A DNA stretch of 64,000 nucleotides from JAPLDB01 sp038230515 (GTDB taxonomy: Bacteria > Bacteroidota > Bacteroidia > AKYH767-A > 2013-40CM-41-45), in assembly GCA_038230515.1 (NCBI GenBank), contig JBBRND010000006.1:62001-126000 (forward strand), given 5' to 3'. Of this stretch, positions 27,201 through 34,991 are shown piece after piece; positions within the stretch are counted from its first letter, which is position 1, and every line of letters starts with the position of its first letter. The translations under genes and the position numbers were made by a program. The notes under the pieces are model-generated. The model worked only from the letters and a program-made list of their open reading frames with translations. It was not told where the DNA came from and did no database searches.

Positions 27201-29882
27201 ATCAGGCGGTTCGTAATATGGAAGTATGCAACCGGTAAAAATTACATCTGCCGATGTTGTAGCTGTGCAACCGTTGAAATCGGTAACAGTATAGTTGTAT
27301 GTTCCTTCAACAAGATTTGTGGTTGCATCGCCACCGTAAATGTATGGATAGGTTCCTCCGCTTACGGCAAGCATAACAGTACCGGTGCTTCCGGAACAAA
27401 TTGTTTGAGAAGAAGGGTTGGCTTCCAATGTCAATATAGATGGTTCAGTAATTAGAAAGTTAAGAGCAGTACCTGCACATCCCAAAGAATCAGATGGAGT
27501 TACTGTATAGTTTCCTGCAACCAATTCGATGAAAACATTTGTGCTGTAATTCGTAGTTTGCGCAAACGGATCCGTTACTAAATAGGTATAGCCGGTTGGA
27601 AAATTACTGTCCAGATAAGGAGTTCCTCCACTGATTCCGGTAATGGTTGCTGTGCCATTAGACGCTCCATTACACAAAACAGGAGTAGTTGATATACTTC
27701 CGCTGACGACCTGTGTGGGTTGAGAGAAGGTTCGAACTTCGGTGTACGTGCAGCCTAAGTTATCAAGAATATCGAACGAAATTGTTGTATCGGGAGATGT
27801 AAAACCGTTGAATGTAAAAGTACCGGTTCCTTCAAAGGGGGGAGTACCACCAACAGCGTTTACATTAACAGTAAAACTACTTCCATAGCAAATGGATCCT
27901 GGAGCGAATACAGAAATTTCAGGAGTGGGATTTTCCTGAACATCAAAATCGAAGGATGAAGTTGTGCATCCATGTGCATCTATAACGGAGTATGAATAAC
28001 TACCAACACCAAAATTAAGAGTAGTGTCTGTTAAAAAAGGATCCGTAACAGGATCGTTACTTTCATCATTGAGAACGTAAGGCGGGGTGCCACCGATTGG
28101 TGTAAACGTTACAGCAGTTGTTGTTCCCAGGCAAACACTCCAATTGGGAGCATCGAAATTAAGATCAAGTAAATCGGGTTCGTTGATAGTTGCATTGGTG
28201 CCTCCATTGCTGCTTGAGCAACCTGACGAATCGGCAACTGTTACAAAGTATCCCTGAGAACCTAACTGTGTAAAAATTCCTGTTGAATTATTTATTGTAC
28301 TTTCATCATCGGCACCAAGTGAATAGGTGTAAGGGGGTATTCCTCCAAAAACATTCAACACCTGTATCGTTCCGTCACCTGCACCATTGCAGCTAACATC
28401 AGTGCTCGTTACATCAAATGTTATTAATGGTGTTGGTACAACGGTGATTGTAATTTGTGCACATACTCCAATGCAACTGCCTTCTCCCCTCACATAATAA
28501 GTGGTGGTTGTGACTGGAAATAAGTCAATATAAGTTCCTGTTCCTATTGCATTTCCACCACAACTGTCAGCATACCAAAACCAATCGACAGCTCCATTTA
28601 GATTTCCGGAAGTGATGTAAAGAAATGCATCGCTTCCGCTACATATGGTCAAACTTGAACTTCCAATTCCGGGAACGTCAGGAACTGGATTTACAGTAAT
28701 GGTGATTGATGTGCAACCTCCCGGATTGGCGCATCCGCCTTCTCCGCGTACATAATAAGTTGTGGTTACTGATGGTGTAACATTTATGGAAATTCCTGTT
28801 CCGATTGTAGGTCCACCACAGCTATCAATAGACCATTGCCAATGCGTGTTGTTATTTAAGTTGCCTGATAGATTAAGGGTTGAAGATGACCCTGCGCAGA
28901 TTGTTGATGCAGATGCTGACACAGTGGGAACATCGGCAGAAAAACAAAATGTCAGTTCCCAAAAATCGTTGAGTGGTGACCCTGATAAACTTCCGGTACC
29001 GAGGTATCCTTCTGTTCCAATGCTGAATCCGGGAGCTGTCGTTCTTCCGCTTCCTGAAAAATTTGTGATCTGAGTCCAGCTTACATTTGTTGTATCATAT
29101 TGCCAGAAATCAACCGGAAATCCTGTACCATCATATCCCAATCCGATAAATCCGCGCGGACCCATGGAAAATCCAGTTGCTGTTTGACGAGGCGTGCCTG
29201 GAAATGATGGAAGCACTATCCAGGTATTGCTGAAAGGATCGTAAGAAAGAAAGTCGTTAAGATTTTGCCCGGCATTGTTTACGCCTAAACTGATGAATCC
29301 TTTATTGCCAATGGAGAATGAAGTTGCTTTTTCCCGGAAACCATTCGCACCTGGAACCCCTGCTTTAGGAGTCCATGCATTCGATCCGGGATTGTATTGC
29401 CACACATCATTTGTATCACCTCCAATTGTATTTCCAGTGGCTATATATCCCAACCCGTTAGCAGAAAATGCCACAGCTCTTGCTCTTGGAGCACTTGGAA
29501 GATTCGCTCTCGGTATCCATAAATTCCCTGTAGGGTCGTACTGAAAAAAATCATTTTTTAGGGCAAATGAATCCTGACCTGTACCCACATACCCCTTGCC
29601 GGCAATTTCAAACGCCACGGCTCCTGCACGGGAGGTTCCTGTGAAGTTTGCTTTTTGTGTCCATGAATTAGTTGCCTGATCATACTCCCATAAATCTTTA
29701 GTTAGAATCGGTCCGGTACTCCCTAGACCTATGTATCCTTTTGTTCCTATGGAGAAACCAACAGAACCATAGCGTGCAGAACCTCCAAAGTTTGAAACTC
29801 CTGTCCACGATGCCTGTGCTTCCGCCAATACAGGAAGAAGTAATGTAAGCACAAACGAAATAAGAATAAGATTTTTTTTCAT
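21237..29882 (-). CDS. Giant T9SS-exported protein: kelch-like repeats, S8/S53-type protease domain, MBG, SprB and PKD-like repeats
   Basis: The start is placed at ATG 29882 (MKKNLILISFVLTLLLPVLAEAQ, a signal peptide), giving 2881 residues. The order of parts is: kelch-like repeats (about 25-310; KGYIGLGS, NDFWQYD...W); Ig-like domains with GGCTSITITV; SprB-type repeats; a subtilisin-like protease domain (about 960-1420) with VGVISDS, TDEGRAMVQIVHDVAP and FGTSAAAPHAAA; MBG-type domains (KTKKYGEKLPVFDATV); Gly-His-Gly-Ile-Val-Asn hexapeptide repeats; more SprB and PKD-like repeats; and a type A T9SS sorting domain (VSVYPNPTSGKMSVLF to the end). The catalytic Ser and Asp are present. The usual His position carries Glu (DEGRAM), as in the S53-like subgroup of S8. 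It probably acts on the cell surface or is released. Substrate unknown. Confidence 0.88.
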   Translation of the reverse strand: MKKNLILISFVLTLLLPVLAEAQASWTGVSNFGGSARYGSVGFSIGTKGYIGLGSTGPILTKDLWEYDQATNSWTQKANFTGTSRAGAVAFEIAGKGYVGTGQDSFALKNDFFQYDPTGNLWIPRANLPSAPRARAVAFSANGLGYIATGNTIGGDTNDVWQYNPGSNAWTPKAGVPGANGFREKATSFSIGNKGFISLGVNNAGQNLNDFLSYDPFSNTWIVLPSFPGTPRQTATGFSMGPRGFIGLGYDGTGFPVDFWQYDTTNVSWTQITNFSGSGRTTAPGFSIGTEGYLGTGSLSGSPLNDFWELTFCFSADVPTVSASASTICAGSSSTLNLSGNLNNNTHWQWSIDSCGGPTIGTGISINVTPSVTTTYYVRGEGGCANPGGCTSITITVNPVPDVPGIGSSSLTICSGSDAFLYITSGNLNGAVDWFWYADSCGGNAIGTGTYIDLFPVTTTTYYVRGEGSCIGVCAQITITVVPTPLITFDVTSTDVSCNGAGDGTIQVLNVFGGIPPYTYSLGADDESTINNSTGIFTQLGSQGYFVTVADSSGCSSSNGGTNATINEPDLLDLNFDAPNWSVCLGTTTAVTFTPIGGTPPYVLNDESNDPVTDPFLTDTTLNFGVGSYSYSVIDAHGCTTSSFDFDVQENPTPEISVFAPGSICYGSSFTVNVNAVGGTPPFEGTGTFTFNGFTSPDTTISFDILDNLGCTYTEVRTFSQPTQVVSGSISTTPVLCNGASNGTATITGISGGTPYLDSNFPTGYTYLVTDPFAQTTNYSTNVFIELVAGNYTVTPSDSLGCAGTALNFLITEPSILTLEANPSSQTICSGSTGTVMLAVSGGTYPYIYGGDATTNLVEGTYNYTVTDFNGCTATTSADVIFTGCILPYYEPPDSGKVTQALGSELTELYNNPDSIGDTTNNSNAIFLFNNGKVVIEVISNVGQYNNLLALLQTTAYGMTDLIDNGDTTLIITGSFPVVNLLKLDSIPSMVNYVRPYFPPVANTTFSGLIYSNGDIAQRSDSARKAFGVEGEGVKVGVISDSYNKNSGNPAATDLANGDLPGAGNTYNANPVEVLYDYPYGKRTDEGRAMVQIVHDVAPKAQLAFRTGFVSAGDMSEGIKSLYAAGCDVIVDDVTYVTEPFFKDGVVSQAINFVKAQGVSYFTAAGNFGSKSYEGVFTPAVAPGGLTGFAHDFGGGDIYQSVTLAPGTYTIVLQWDDSIYSLGQLPGAKNDLDIYLTDENGNQLFGFNRKNNWGDPFEVLPFTVAGNTPASTNIMIIRSWGTTVNLKFKYVVFRGDMTINEHTNATGTLVGQGNAEGAMAVGAARYTRTPAYGISPPLAETFSSSGGQDVYGTVRNRPDFVAPDGGNTSVNFGSYNIEGDVYPNFFGTSAAAPHAAAVAALLINARNKFYSDALTPDSVRAILQRTAVDMDATGYDFNTGYGLIQADEAMKTFAKPTPIVQSLTYNNAITPGSQALAVTVNGAYFSPQSKITLSGVELATSFVDNYHLSATVPAFGNANPAVQVYTAPITNNGTDGGYSNSIFFFQHLVSNVTITANNKTKKYGEKLPVFDATVLVDGQSLASAGVTLADLGLDNIHFSTNATSTSNVSIYSITPSMDALDPNDPVDSALMANYNYNFVAGALTISKLPLVITPRDTTFTYGDKIQNIHFNYTYDNSNIDVAEQAVFFDSIKVIHEGGISDAIVLVDGSVPLSDLTSLGVMASGHGIVNGHGIVNGHGIVNGLPSPFTLTAVVVDPACITNYILDSANTTLVNGHGIVNGVALVSGHGIVNGHGIVNGHGIVNGHGIVNGSSISETTNEKVIVILDSVDVYVGDSLDDLRPINLLTGITCGVQTIVPAAFISDNFDISYTNGTATIVPKSITITADNKNPLCSILPAFTSMYDGFQYSDSLETVVSILPTYTLYYQNYQQVGAGVPPAGTYRIVPSAAQLFQPPNYVISYVNGSLVMPSPLSLVPTVNQPACFGQTGSVSLQGIGGAGGYTYSGATTNLSPNTYSYVVTDVHGCTATASATINSAPSQIVLTKTITQPKCFGQTGSVALYGSGGTGAYSYSWSNGATTQNISGLSAATYTVTVTDANNCTANASATINAAPSQITLTKTATQPQCFGQTGSVALSGSGGTGAYSYHWSNGATTQNIFSLAAATYTVTVTDVNNCTANASATINAAPSQLVLSVTATQPQCNGQQGSVLRTAIGGTSPYTYNSTSTANLNAGTYNYSVTDAHGCTATGSATIVLPVAITGTTSVTASSCSANTGTATVTPAGGTAGYSYLWSGGQTTQTISALAPATYTVTIKDSHNCSGAASATIVRSGSAPAAPGAISGSSGACRNQTGVVYRIAAVTGATSYTWTLPSGITGSSTAASITLSFSSSFSGGTITVKANNYCGSSAVISKSISRLTASPATPGAITGSTTMCAPVSSTYSISAVTNAASYTWTVSGTGLLIASGQGTTSISVSVAAGFANGTISVIAVNCIGISSAVTKNVYGAITSAPVYDDYDHDGDNISVGVCGGGTYRWEIDYVNGATSYTWSAPAGCTIIDYSGTGNTGNPLTVGSSIDEIKITFPSTFVSGNVSVYATNACGSSPFATMAVQSKPNAPGAITGPTSNVCRKTGQVYSIVSVAGATSYTWTVPSGATISGSNTGTSITVNYGNNFTGSGNITAKANNACGSSAATSLSVSALLLQPGTITGSASVCKTQTAVVYSIAAVTGATSYTWTIAGGATFVGSTTGTSVTVKYTTETAGTATVKVSANNLCGSSVLTSKTIAVNLNCRTIGDEDFEMITDVSVYPNPTSGKMSVLFASAGKEKYSFKVVNVLGRVLLSKDIESVEGENQLQLDLRDVASGIYFLTVDKEGEKTKTIQIAVE
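24453..24720 (-). repeat. 18-bp coding repeat (GHGIVN hexapeptide)
   Basis: Two blocks (24453-24570 and 24657-24720) inside the giant gene encode near-perfect tandem copies of Gly-His-Gly-Ile-Val-Asn, with one drifted unit (VALVSG). They are separated by about 28 codons of ordinary sequence. The 18-bp period differs from the 21-bp intergenic arrays. Confidence 0.9.
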
Positions 29883-30330
29883 CGCTGTTGTTTTAACCGT
29901 TATTATTTTTATGAAACATTTCTTTTTTTCACTAGAGAATAATTCTTTCAAATCATTTCAACACAAAATTTATTTTGTGGAAATAATCCATAAATAATAA
30001 TCTACTATAAAAAGGAATGTACCGTGTTTCCGTTAATTTTTTTTATGCGTTACGTTGGTTATTGAGTAAGCAGAAAAAAATTCTGCAATTGTTGATCAAT
30101 GCAGGGTAGTTCTTCGTGTTCAGCAGTGGTTGGTTTCGAGCAGCAAATATAAACAGCAAATCTTAAACAGCAAGTTTTTTTATGTCAACTTTCAGTTATT
30201 TCAAGCGCTGTAGATTCACTCAGAAAAAACGTTCGTTCACCAAGGTTTTTATGTGCTTCGCCATTTTTTATATTTTAGGAGATGTTTAAATTTTATTTGT
30301 AAAATATGCTATGCGGAATTTATGCCTTCG

Positions 30331-30392
30331 CACACCCCCAACCGATAAAGGGGAAATTCGAACACAAGCCCCCCTTCAGAGGATAGGGTGTG
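30331..30392. repeat. Dispersed palindromic element, short copy
   Basis: CACACCC (30331) and GGGTGTG (30386) are the ends. The left end continues CCCAACCG, close to the left end of the longer element at 37047-37180 (CCCAGCCG), so the two appear to be one family. Confidence 0.6.
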
Positions 30393-30526
30393 GGGAGCAG
30401 AATTTCACCGACAAATATTTTTTATGAATTTTAAACAGCTTCTTAATTTGGAAAACAAATAATGCACTTTATTAAAGAGGCAGATGTTCTTCCGTAAAGA
30501 GGAATTTTTTCATCCGATATAACTTC

Positions 30527-30534
30527 TATTTTTG
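30527..30534 (+). promoter_or_regulatory. -7 box of glycyl-tRNA synthetase gene
   Basis: TATTTTTG fits the Bacteroidota -7 consensus TAnnTTTG exactly and ends 4 bp before the ATG. Transcription would then start at or next to the first codon, giving a leaderless mRNA. Confidence 0.6.
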
Positions 30535-30538
30535 CCAC

Positions 30539-32092
30539 ATGACTCAAAAATCTTCAGAAGATATTTTCAAAAGCATTATCTCTCACGCAAAAGAATACGG
30601 ATTCATTTTTCAATCCTCCGAAATTTATGATGGCTTAAGTGCCGTGTATGATTACGGTCAGAACGGAGCAGAGCTTAAAAAAAATATCCGCGACTACTGG
30701 TGGCGTTCCATGGTGCAGATGAATGAAAACATCGTTGGCATTGATACCGCCATCTTCATGCACCCCACCATCTGGAAAGCAAGCGGGCACCTGGATGCTT
30801 TCAATGATCCGCTTATTGATAACAAAGATTCCAAGAAAAGATACCGCGCTGATGTTCTGATTGAAGATCACATTGCAAAAATTGAAGGCAAGATTGAAAA
30901 GGAAGTAGAGAAGGCAGCAAAGCGTTTTGAAAATTTTGATGAGAAAATGTTTCGCTCCACTAATCCCCGTGTGGTAGAGAATCAGAAAAAGATTGATGAG
31001 ATAAACGAACGTTTTAAAAATGCATTGGAGAAAAATGATCTGGTAGAAGTAAAACAGATCATTGTTGATCTTGAAATTGTTTGCCCTATTGGCGGTACTC
31101 GCAACTGGACGGATGTTCGACAGTTCAACCTGATGTTTGCAACACAGGTCGGTTCGGTGAGCGAAGAATCAAATACGATTTACCTGCGACCGGAAACTGC
31201 ACAAGGAATTTTTGTGAACTTTCTTAACGTGCAGAAAACCGGGCGAATGAAAATTCCGTTCGGTATTGCGCAAACAGGAAAAGCATTTCGAAATGAAATT
31301 GTAGCGCGCCAGTTTATTTTCCGCATGAGAGAATTTGAGCAGATGGAAATGCAATACTTCGTGAAGCCGGGAACAGAAATGGAATGGTACAACAAATGGA
31401 AAGAAACCCGGATGACTTGGCATCACTCACTGGGCTTTGCTCTGGGCAAGCACCGCTTTCACGATCACATAAAGCTTGCGCATTATGCAAACGCGGCTTG
31501 CGATATTGAATTTGAATTTCCGTTTGGCTTTAAAGAATTAGAGGGAATTCATTCACGTACTGATTTTGATTTGAGGCAGCATGAAAAGTTTTCCGGAAAG
31601 AAACTTCAGTACTTCGACCCTGAAGACAATGAAAGTTTTATTCCGTATGTGGTGGAAACATCCATTGGTCTCGACAGAATGTTTCTTGCTGTTCTTTCTC
31701 AATCCTACAAAGAAGAAAAGTTAGAAGACGGAAGCGATCGTGTTGTATTAAATCTTCCACCATTTCTCGCGCCCGTTAAATGTGCCGTGCTTCCGCTTAT
31801 GAAGAAAGATGGTCTTCCTGAAAAAGCAAGAGAGATTATGGATGTCCTCAAATATGACCACATGTGCGTGTATGAAGAAAAAGATTCGATCGGAAAAAGA
31901 TATAGAAGACAGGATGCGATCGGCACTCCGTATTGCATCACTGTTGATCACCAAACGCTGGGAGACAACATGGTTACCATTCGTGAACGCGACACAATGA
32001 AGCAGGAACGTATTTCTGTAAATGATGTTGACAAAATCGTTACTGAAAAAGTTGACATTAAAACTGCCTTAAAGAATTTATCTAACTCTTAG
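30539..32092 (+). CDS. glyQS: Glycine--tRNA ligase (single-chain dimeric type)
   Basis: Class II aminoacyl-tRNA synthetase that charges tRNA-Gly. It is the eukaryote/archaeal-like alpha-2 form used by Bacteroidota and many others, not the alpha2-beta2 form. At 517 residues the length is usual. Class II motifs are seen: motif 1 region around VCPIGGTRNWTDVRQFNLMF, the glycine-specific LRPETAQGIFVNFLN, motif 2 FRNEIVARQFIFRMREFEQME, motif 3 ETSIGLDRMFLAVL, and a C-terminal anticodon-binding domain (APVKCAVLPLMKK). A -7 box directly before the ATG fixes the start. The next gene (Rieske) follows 12 bp later. Confidence 0.97.
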   Translation: MTQKSSEDIFKSIISHAKEYGFIFQSSEIYDGLSAVYDYGQNGAELKKNIRDYWWRSMVQMNENIVGIDTAIFMHPTIWKASGHLDAFNDPLIDNKDSKKRYRADVLIEDHIAKIEGKIEKEVEKAAKRFENFDEKMFRSTNPRVVENQKKIDEINERFKNALEKNDLVEVKQIIVDLEIVCPIGGTRNWTDVRQFNLMFATQVGSVSEESNTIYLRPETAQGIFVNFLNVQKTGRMKIPFGIAQTGKAFRNEIVARQFIFRMREFEQMEMQYFVKPGTEMEWYNKWKETRMTWHHSLGFALGKHRFHDHIKLAHYANAACDIEFEFPFGFKELEGIHSRTDFDLRQHEKFSGKKLQYFDPEDNESFIPYVVETSIGLDRMFLAVLSQSYKEEKLEDGSDRVVLNLPPFLAPVKCAVLPLMKKDGLPEKAREIMDVLKYDHMCVYEEKDSIGKRYRRQDAIGTPYCITVDHQTLGDNMVTIRERDTMKQERISVNDVDKIVTEKVDIKTALKNLSNS

Positions 32093-32104
32093 TTCATTTT
32101 TCTC

Positions 32105-32542
32105 ATGCAAAACAGACGCGATTTCATCAGGCAATCGGCCACTGCATGCTCAGCACTCGCAGGGTTCGGATTTCTGGCAACTCATCTTGAAAGCTGCAAA
32201 GCTCCAGCCGCTGCAATTACATCTGCGCATGATGCAGGGTCAAATAAAATTACCATTCCGCTTTCTTCTTTCGGCACTCAAAATAAAATGGTTGTTGAAG
32301 GACCAAATGGTGAGTACAAAATTTTTCTACTGAAGAAATCAGAATCGGAGATTGAGGCATTGCAATTAAAATGCACACACCGTGGACATGACTTAGATTT
32401 GGAGGGTACAAAACTTCACTGCCCGTTACATGGAAGCGAATTTGATTTTGACGGCAACGTAACAGAAGGACCGGCTGCAAGTCCGCTGAAAAAATTTCCC
32501 GTTGCTGTGCAAAATGGAAATGCTGTAATCAGCACTGGGTAG
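32105..32542 (+). CDS. Rieske [2Fe-2S] protein with twin-arginine signal
   Basis: A 145-residue Rieske protein. The cluster ligands are Cys90 and His92 in CTHRGHD and Cys106 and His109 in CPLHGSEF, the canonical CxH...CxxH pair. The N-terminus MQNRRDFIRQSATACSALAG is a twin-arginine signal (RRDF), so the folded protein with its cluster would be exported by the Tat system, whose TatC is encoded at 39.3 kb. Cys31 after the hydrophobic stretch (LESCKAP) could be a lipidation site. It follows the glycyl-tRNA synthetase gene by 12 bp and is followed by a bidirectional terminator. The redox partner is not evident, and it is not beside other bc1 genes. Confidence 0.92.
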   Translation: MQNRRDFIRQSATACSALAGFGFLATHLESCKAPAAAITSAHDAGSNKITIPLSSFGTQNKMVVEGPNGEYKIFLLKKSESEIEALQLKCTHRGHDLDLEGTKLHCPLHGSEFDFDGNVTEGPAASPLKKFPVAVQNGNAVISTG

Positions 32543-32566
32543 AGAAATGATTTCCGAATAGCAAAA

Positions 32567-32600
32567 AAAAATCCCCCGAAGTTTCAGGAGGATTTTTCTT
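32567..32600. terminator. Bidirectional terminator
   Basis: AAAATCC..CC pairs with GG.GGATTTT with a run of A before and T after, so it can stop both the Rieske transcript and the convergent T9SS gene. Confidence 0.8.
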
Positions 32601-32618
32601 TTTAGTTCGGGTACTTAT

Positions 32619-33389
32619 TTACTTGCTAAGCACCAATCGCTGTAAGTATTCTGCCTTGTCTGATTTTATACGAACAAAGTAAACTCCGTTGTCAAGTGAA
32701 GTAAGGTCAAGACGGCTGTTGCTGTTCATTTCATCAAGAACAAATGTTTTCATAACTCTGCCTAAAATATTTGTCACTGTAACATTCATGTTATGTAACT
32801 GCGCATTGTTGGAACGAATGGTAATGAATCCATCAGAAGGATTTGGAGACAGAGTTGGTGTGCTGGCAGCATCTACAGAGGCAATACCAACTCCGACAGG
32901 ACCATCAGTAGAACAAAAATCATCGAAGGCAACATTGCCAACGGATTTGTGATAGAAGAATTTTACATAAGCAGCACTAGCATGAAGCGGGTACTGACGC
33001 ACTATGCCTGAAGTATTTATAGGATTGATTGCCTGAACCAATGTCCATGCTGTTCCGTTTGGTGAATCGTAAACGTAGAATGTACTCAATGAATCAGTGG
33101 AGTTGCCTTTCATCCAGAATTGAATGTAGGTGGCTCCGGTAATATCTGGAGTAACCATGGTTGCACTGTCCAGTCCGAACTTATATGAATTCGGACCACT
33201 GGCACCAGAACTTTGGGTGGAGGTATAAAAACTGTAATGATCATGATAACTGATCACGAAACCATTAAATATTCCTGATGCCGCAGAAGCAGAATCGTAT
33301 GTATTAAAGTTTTCGCAGAGAATGATGTTTTGTGCTTTCAGAGCAAACGATGCGCAGAACACGGAAACAAGTAGTAAGATTTTCTTCAT
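32619..33389 (-). CDS. Secreted protein with type A T9SS sorting domain (256 aa)
   Basis: The start is set at ATG 33389, the beginning of a signal peptide (MKKILLLVSVFCASFALKAQ); 18 upstream codons in frame lack coding character. The central part (about 20-165) is a beta-rich, single-domain region with INTSGIVRQYPLHASAAYVKFFY and FDDFC, reminiscent of MAM- or lectin-type jellyrolls, but no family can be named. The C-terminal 85 residues are a type A sorting domain: LSPNPSDGFITIRSN, VTNILGRVMKTF, LDLTSLDNGVYFVRI. The protein should be exported by Sec and then T9SS. Its ligand is unknown. Confidence 0.85.
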   Translation of the reverse strand: MKKILLLVSVFCASFALKAQNIILCENFNTYDSASAASGIFNGFVISYHDHYSFYTSTQSSGASGPNSYKFGLDSATMVTPDITGATYIQFWMKGNSTDSLSTFYVYDSPNGTAWTLVQAINPINTSGIVRQYPLHASAAYVKFFYHKSVGNVAFDDFCSTDGPVGVGIASVDAASTPTLSPNPSDGFITIRSNNAQLHNMNVTVTNILGRVMKTFVLDEMNSNSRLDLTSLDNGVYFVRIKSDKAEYLQRLVLSK

Positions 33390-33456
33390 TAGATTTCTTT
33401 TTAATTGAGTTTTCAAAAGTACGAAATAAAGGACACGTGTCAACTCTTTGTAACAA

Positions 33457-33514
33457 GGAATAGTGGAGTGCCGGAAAATGGAAATAGAAAACCATTCTAT
33501 TCTTCCACTATTCC
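33457..33514. repeat. Inverted repeat after pth
   Basis: GGAATAGTGGA (33457) and TCCACTATTCC (33504) form an 11-bp perfect stem with a 36-nt loop. TAACAAG and CTTGTTA flank it, so the repeat reaches the pth stop region. There is no T-run. Confidence 0.55.
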
Positions 33515-33519
33515 ATATT

Positions 33520-34113
33520 TCACTTGTTATTGAAATCGCTCATTGTTCTATCCACACCGATGGCGGCAAAACTTTTGATGATCTTCACTGCCTGATCAAT
33601 TCTTTCCTGCAAAAATTTTTCTTCTTCGTCATTCCATTTTCCGAGAACATAATTTACCTGGTGTCCTTTTCCGAATTCGTTGCCGATGCCGAAGCGGAGA
33701 CGGTTGAACTCAGTTGTGTTGAGTGTTGTGATAATATCGGTGAGCCCGTTGTGCCCGCCATCACTGCCTTTCTTTTTTAGACGCAGTGTTCCGAAAGGGA
33801 GAGCGAGATCATCAGCAACAATCAACAAATTCCTGACGGGAACTTTTTCTTCCTGCATCCAATAATTAACGGCTTTGCCGCTCAGGTTCATGAAAGTGGT
33901 TGGTTTGACGATGGTGAGCCGGTTTCCTTTGAATCGTGATTGATTCACATTCGCATAGCGATCAGAAGAAAAAAGTTTGACGGAAGATTTTTTGTCTTCT
34001 TCTTTCTGCAATGATGCAGCCAGCGCATCGGCTATATTGAAACCGATGTTGTGGCGCGTGTTTGCATACTCATCACCAATATTGCCGAGGCCAACTATTA
34101 AATATTTTTCCAT
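33520..34113 (-). CDS. pth: Peptidyl-tRNA hydrolase
   Basis: Frees tRNA from peptidyl-tRNA that has dropped off the ribosome. The 197 residues match the family. The active-site region is intact: YLIVGLGNIGDEYANTRHNIGF (residues 4-25, with the catalytic His in TRHNIGF and the conserved Asn in GLGN), PTTFMNLSGKAV (about 72-83), LIVADDLALPFGTLRLKKKGSDGGHNGL (about 95-122) and LRFGIGNEFG. It is the third gene of the leftward set prs-rplY-pth, a conserved order, but a terminator lies between rplY and pth. A heptamer array abuts its start codon. Confidence 0.97.
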   Translation of the reverse strand: MEKYLIVGLGNIGDEYANTRHNIGFNIADALAASLQKEEDKKSSVKLFSSDRYANVNQSRFKGNRLTIVKPTTFMNLSGKAVNYWMQEEKVPVRNLLIVADDLALPFGTLRLKKKGSDGGHNGLTDIITTLNTTEFNRLRFGIGNEFGKGHQVNYVLGKWNDEEEKFLQERIDQAVKIIKSFAAIGVDRTMSDFNNK

Positions 34114-34114
34114 T

Positions 34115-34156
34115 TGTAATTTCGGATTTCGAATTTATGATTTCTGATTTGAAATC
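34115..34156. repeat. Heptanucleotide tandem repeat, ATTTCGG type
   Basis: Six 7-bp units (TGTAATT, TCGGATT, TCGAATT and so on) begin one base upstream of the pth start codon and so occupy its leader. Confidence 0.7.
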
Positions 34157-34189
34157 CTCCAGATTGTATTGTCCTTTTCTCAACAAAAT

Positions 34190-34222
34190 AAAAACGCCTT
34201 CATCCGGATGAATGAAGGCGTG
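34190..34222 (-). terminator. Rho-independent terminator of rplY
   Basis: ACGCCTTCAT pairs perfectly with ATGAAGGCGT, and on the minus strand the stem is followed by a T-rich run. It lies 20 bp past the rplY stop. Confidence 0.85.
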
Positions 34223-34241
34223 ATTGTTTGTGCAAAGAATT

Positions 34242-34940
34242 TTATTTCTTCTTTTCTTCTTTTGCAGGTGCGCCCTTTGTAGGTGCTGCTCCTTTTGCAT
34301 CGGCTGCAGGTGCTGGAGCTCCCGGTGCTGCGGCTGCTCCTTCTGCTGGTGTTGCTCCTTCAGTAGTTGCGGTTGCAACAGGTGTTTCTTCCACAACTGC
34401 ACGTGCTGTTTTAACAGCAACGATTGCGGCTGCAGGAATATCAAGAAACGTTACTCCATCCAGCTTCATATCGCGAACGCGAATGGTGTGACCGATTTCC
34501 ATATCGTCCACTTTCAGTTCGAACTGATCAGGAAGATCTTTCGGAAGTGCGGAGATTTTCAACATGCGCATCTTGTGAAGCATTTGTCCGCCTGCGCGCA
34601 CTCCTGTTGGTGTGCCGGTGAGGCGAACCGGAATATCAACAACAACTTTTTTGTCATCCTTTATTTCGAGGAAGTCAATGTGCTGAAGACGGTCGCTCAC
34701 GGTATTGAACTGAAGTTCCTTCATAACTGCACGGTGTGTTGATCCTTCAATGTCGAGGTCAACGATGTACACGTTTGGTGAATACACCAAACCTCTTAGC
34801 GATAAAGCCGGGGCACTGAAGTGGACTTGTTCTTTTCCACCGTACAGCACACACGGAACCTTACCCTCTGCCCGCAGGCGTTTTGTTTCCTGCTTTGATT
34901 GAGCTGCTCTACGAGCTCCTGTGATTGCTAATGATTTCAT
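34242..34940 (-). CDS. rplY: 50S ribosomal protein L25 (general stress protein Ctc type)
   Basis: L25 of the longer Ctc type, which binds 5S rRNA. The N-terminal RNA-binding domain (about 1-95) shows ITGARRAAQSKQETKRLRAEG and VPCVLYGGKEQVHF. The second domain (about 96-185) shows IPVRLTGTPTGVRAGGQMLHKM and FLDIPAAAIVAVKTARAV. A low-complexity Ala/Pro/Glu tail (about 185-232) ending in KEEKKK is typical of Bacteroidota. It lies 51 bp after prs and is probably cotranscribed with it. Confidence 0.96.
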   Translation of the reverse strand: MKSLAITGARRAAQSKQETKRLRAEGKVPCVLYGGKEQVHFSAPALSLRGLVYSPNVYIVDLDIEGSTHRAVMKELQFNTVSDRLQHIDFLEIKDDKKVVVDIPVRLTGTPTGVRAGGQMLHKMRMLKISALPKDLPDQFELKVDDMEIGHTIRVRDMKLDGVTFLDIPAAAIVAVKTARAVVEETPVATATTEGATPAEGAAAAPGAPAPAADAKGAAPTKGAPAKEEKKK

Positions 34941-34991
34941 TTGATTATTTATTTATTTAATTGATTAAGAAACTTAGTGATGATGAACTTT

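Larger units (their letters stand above)
29883..30538. other. Divergent promoter region without a gene
   Basis: This 656-bp AT-rich gap lies between the leftward giant gene and the rightward glycyl-tRNA synthetase gene. It must hold both promoters. It contains one palindromic repeat copy (30331-30392) and a -7 box for the synthetase. No coding frame is credible. Confidence 0.6.
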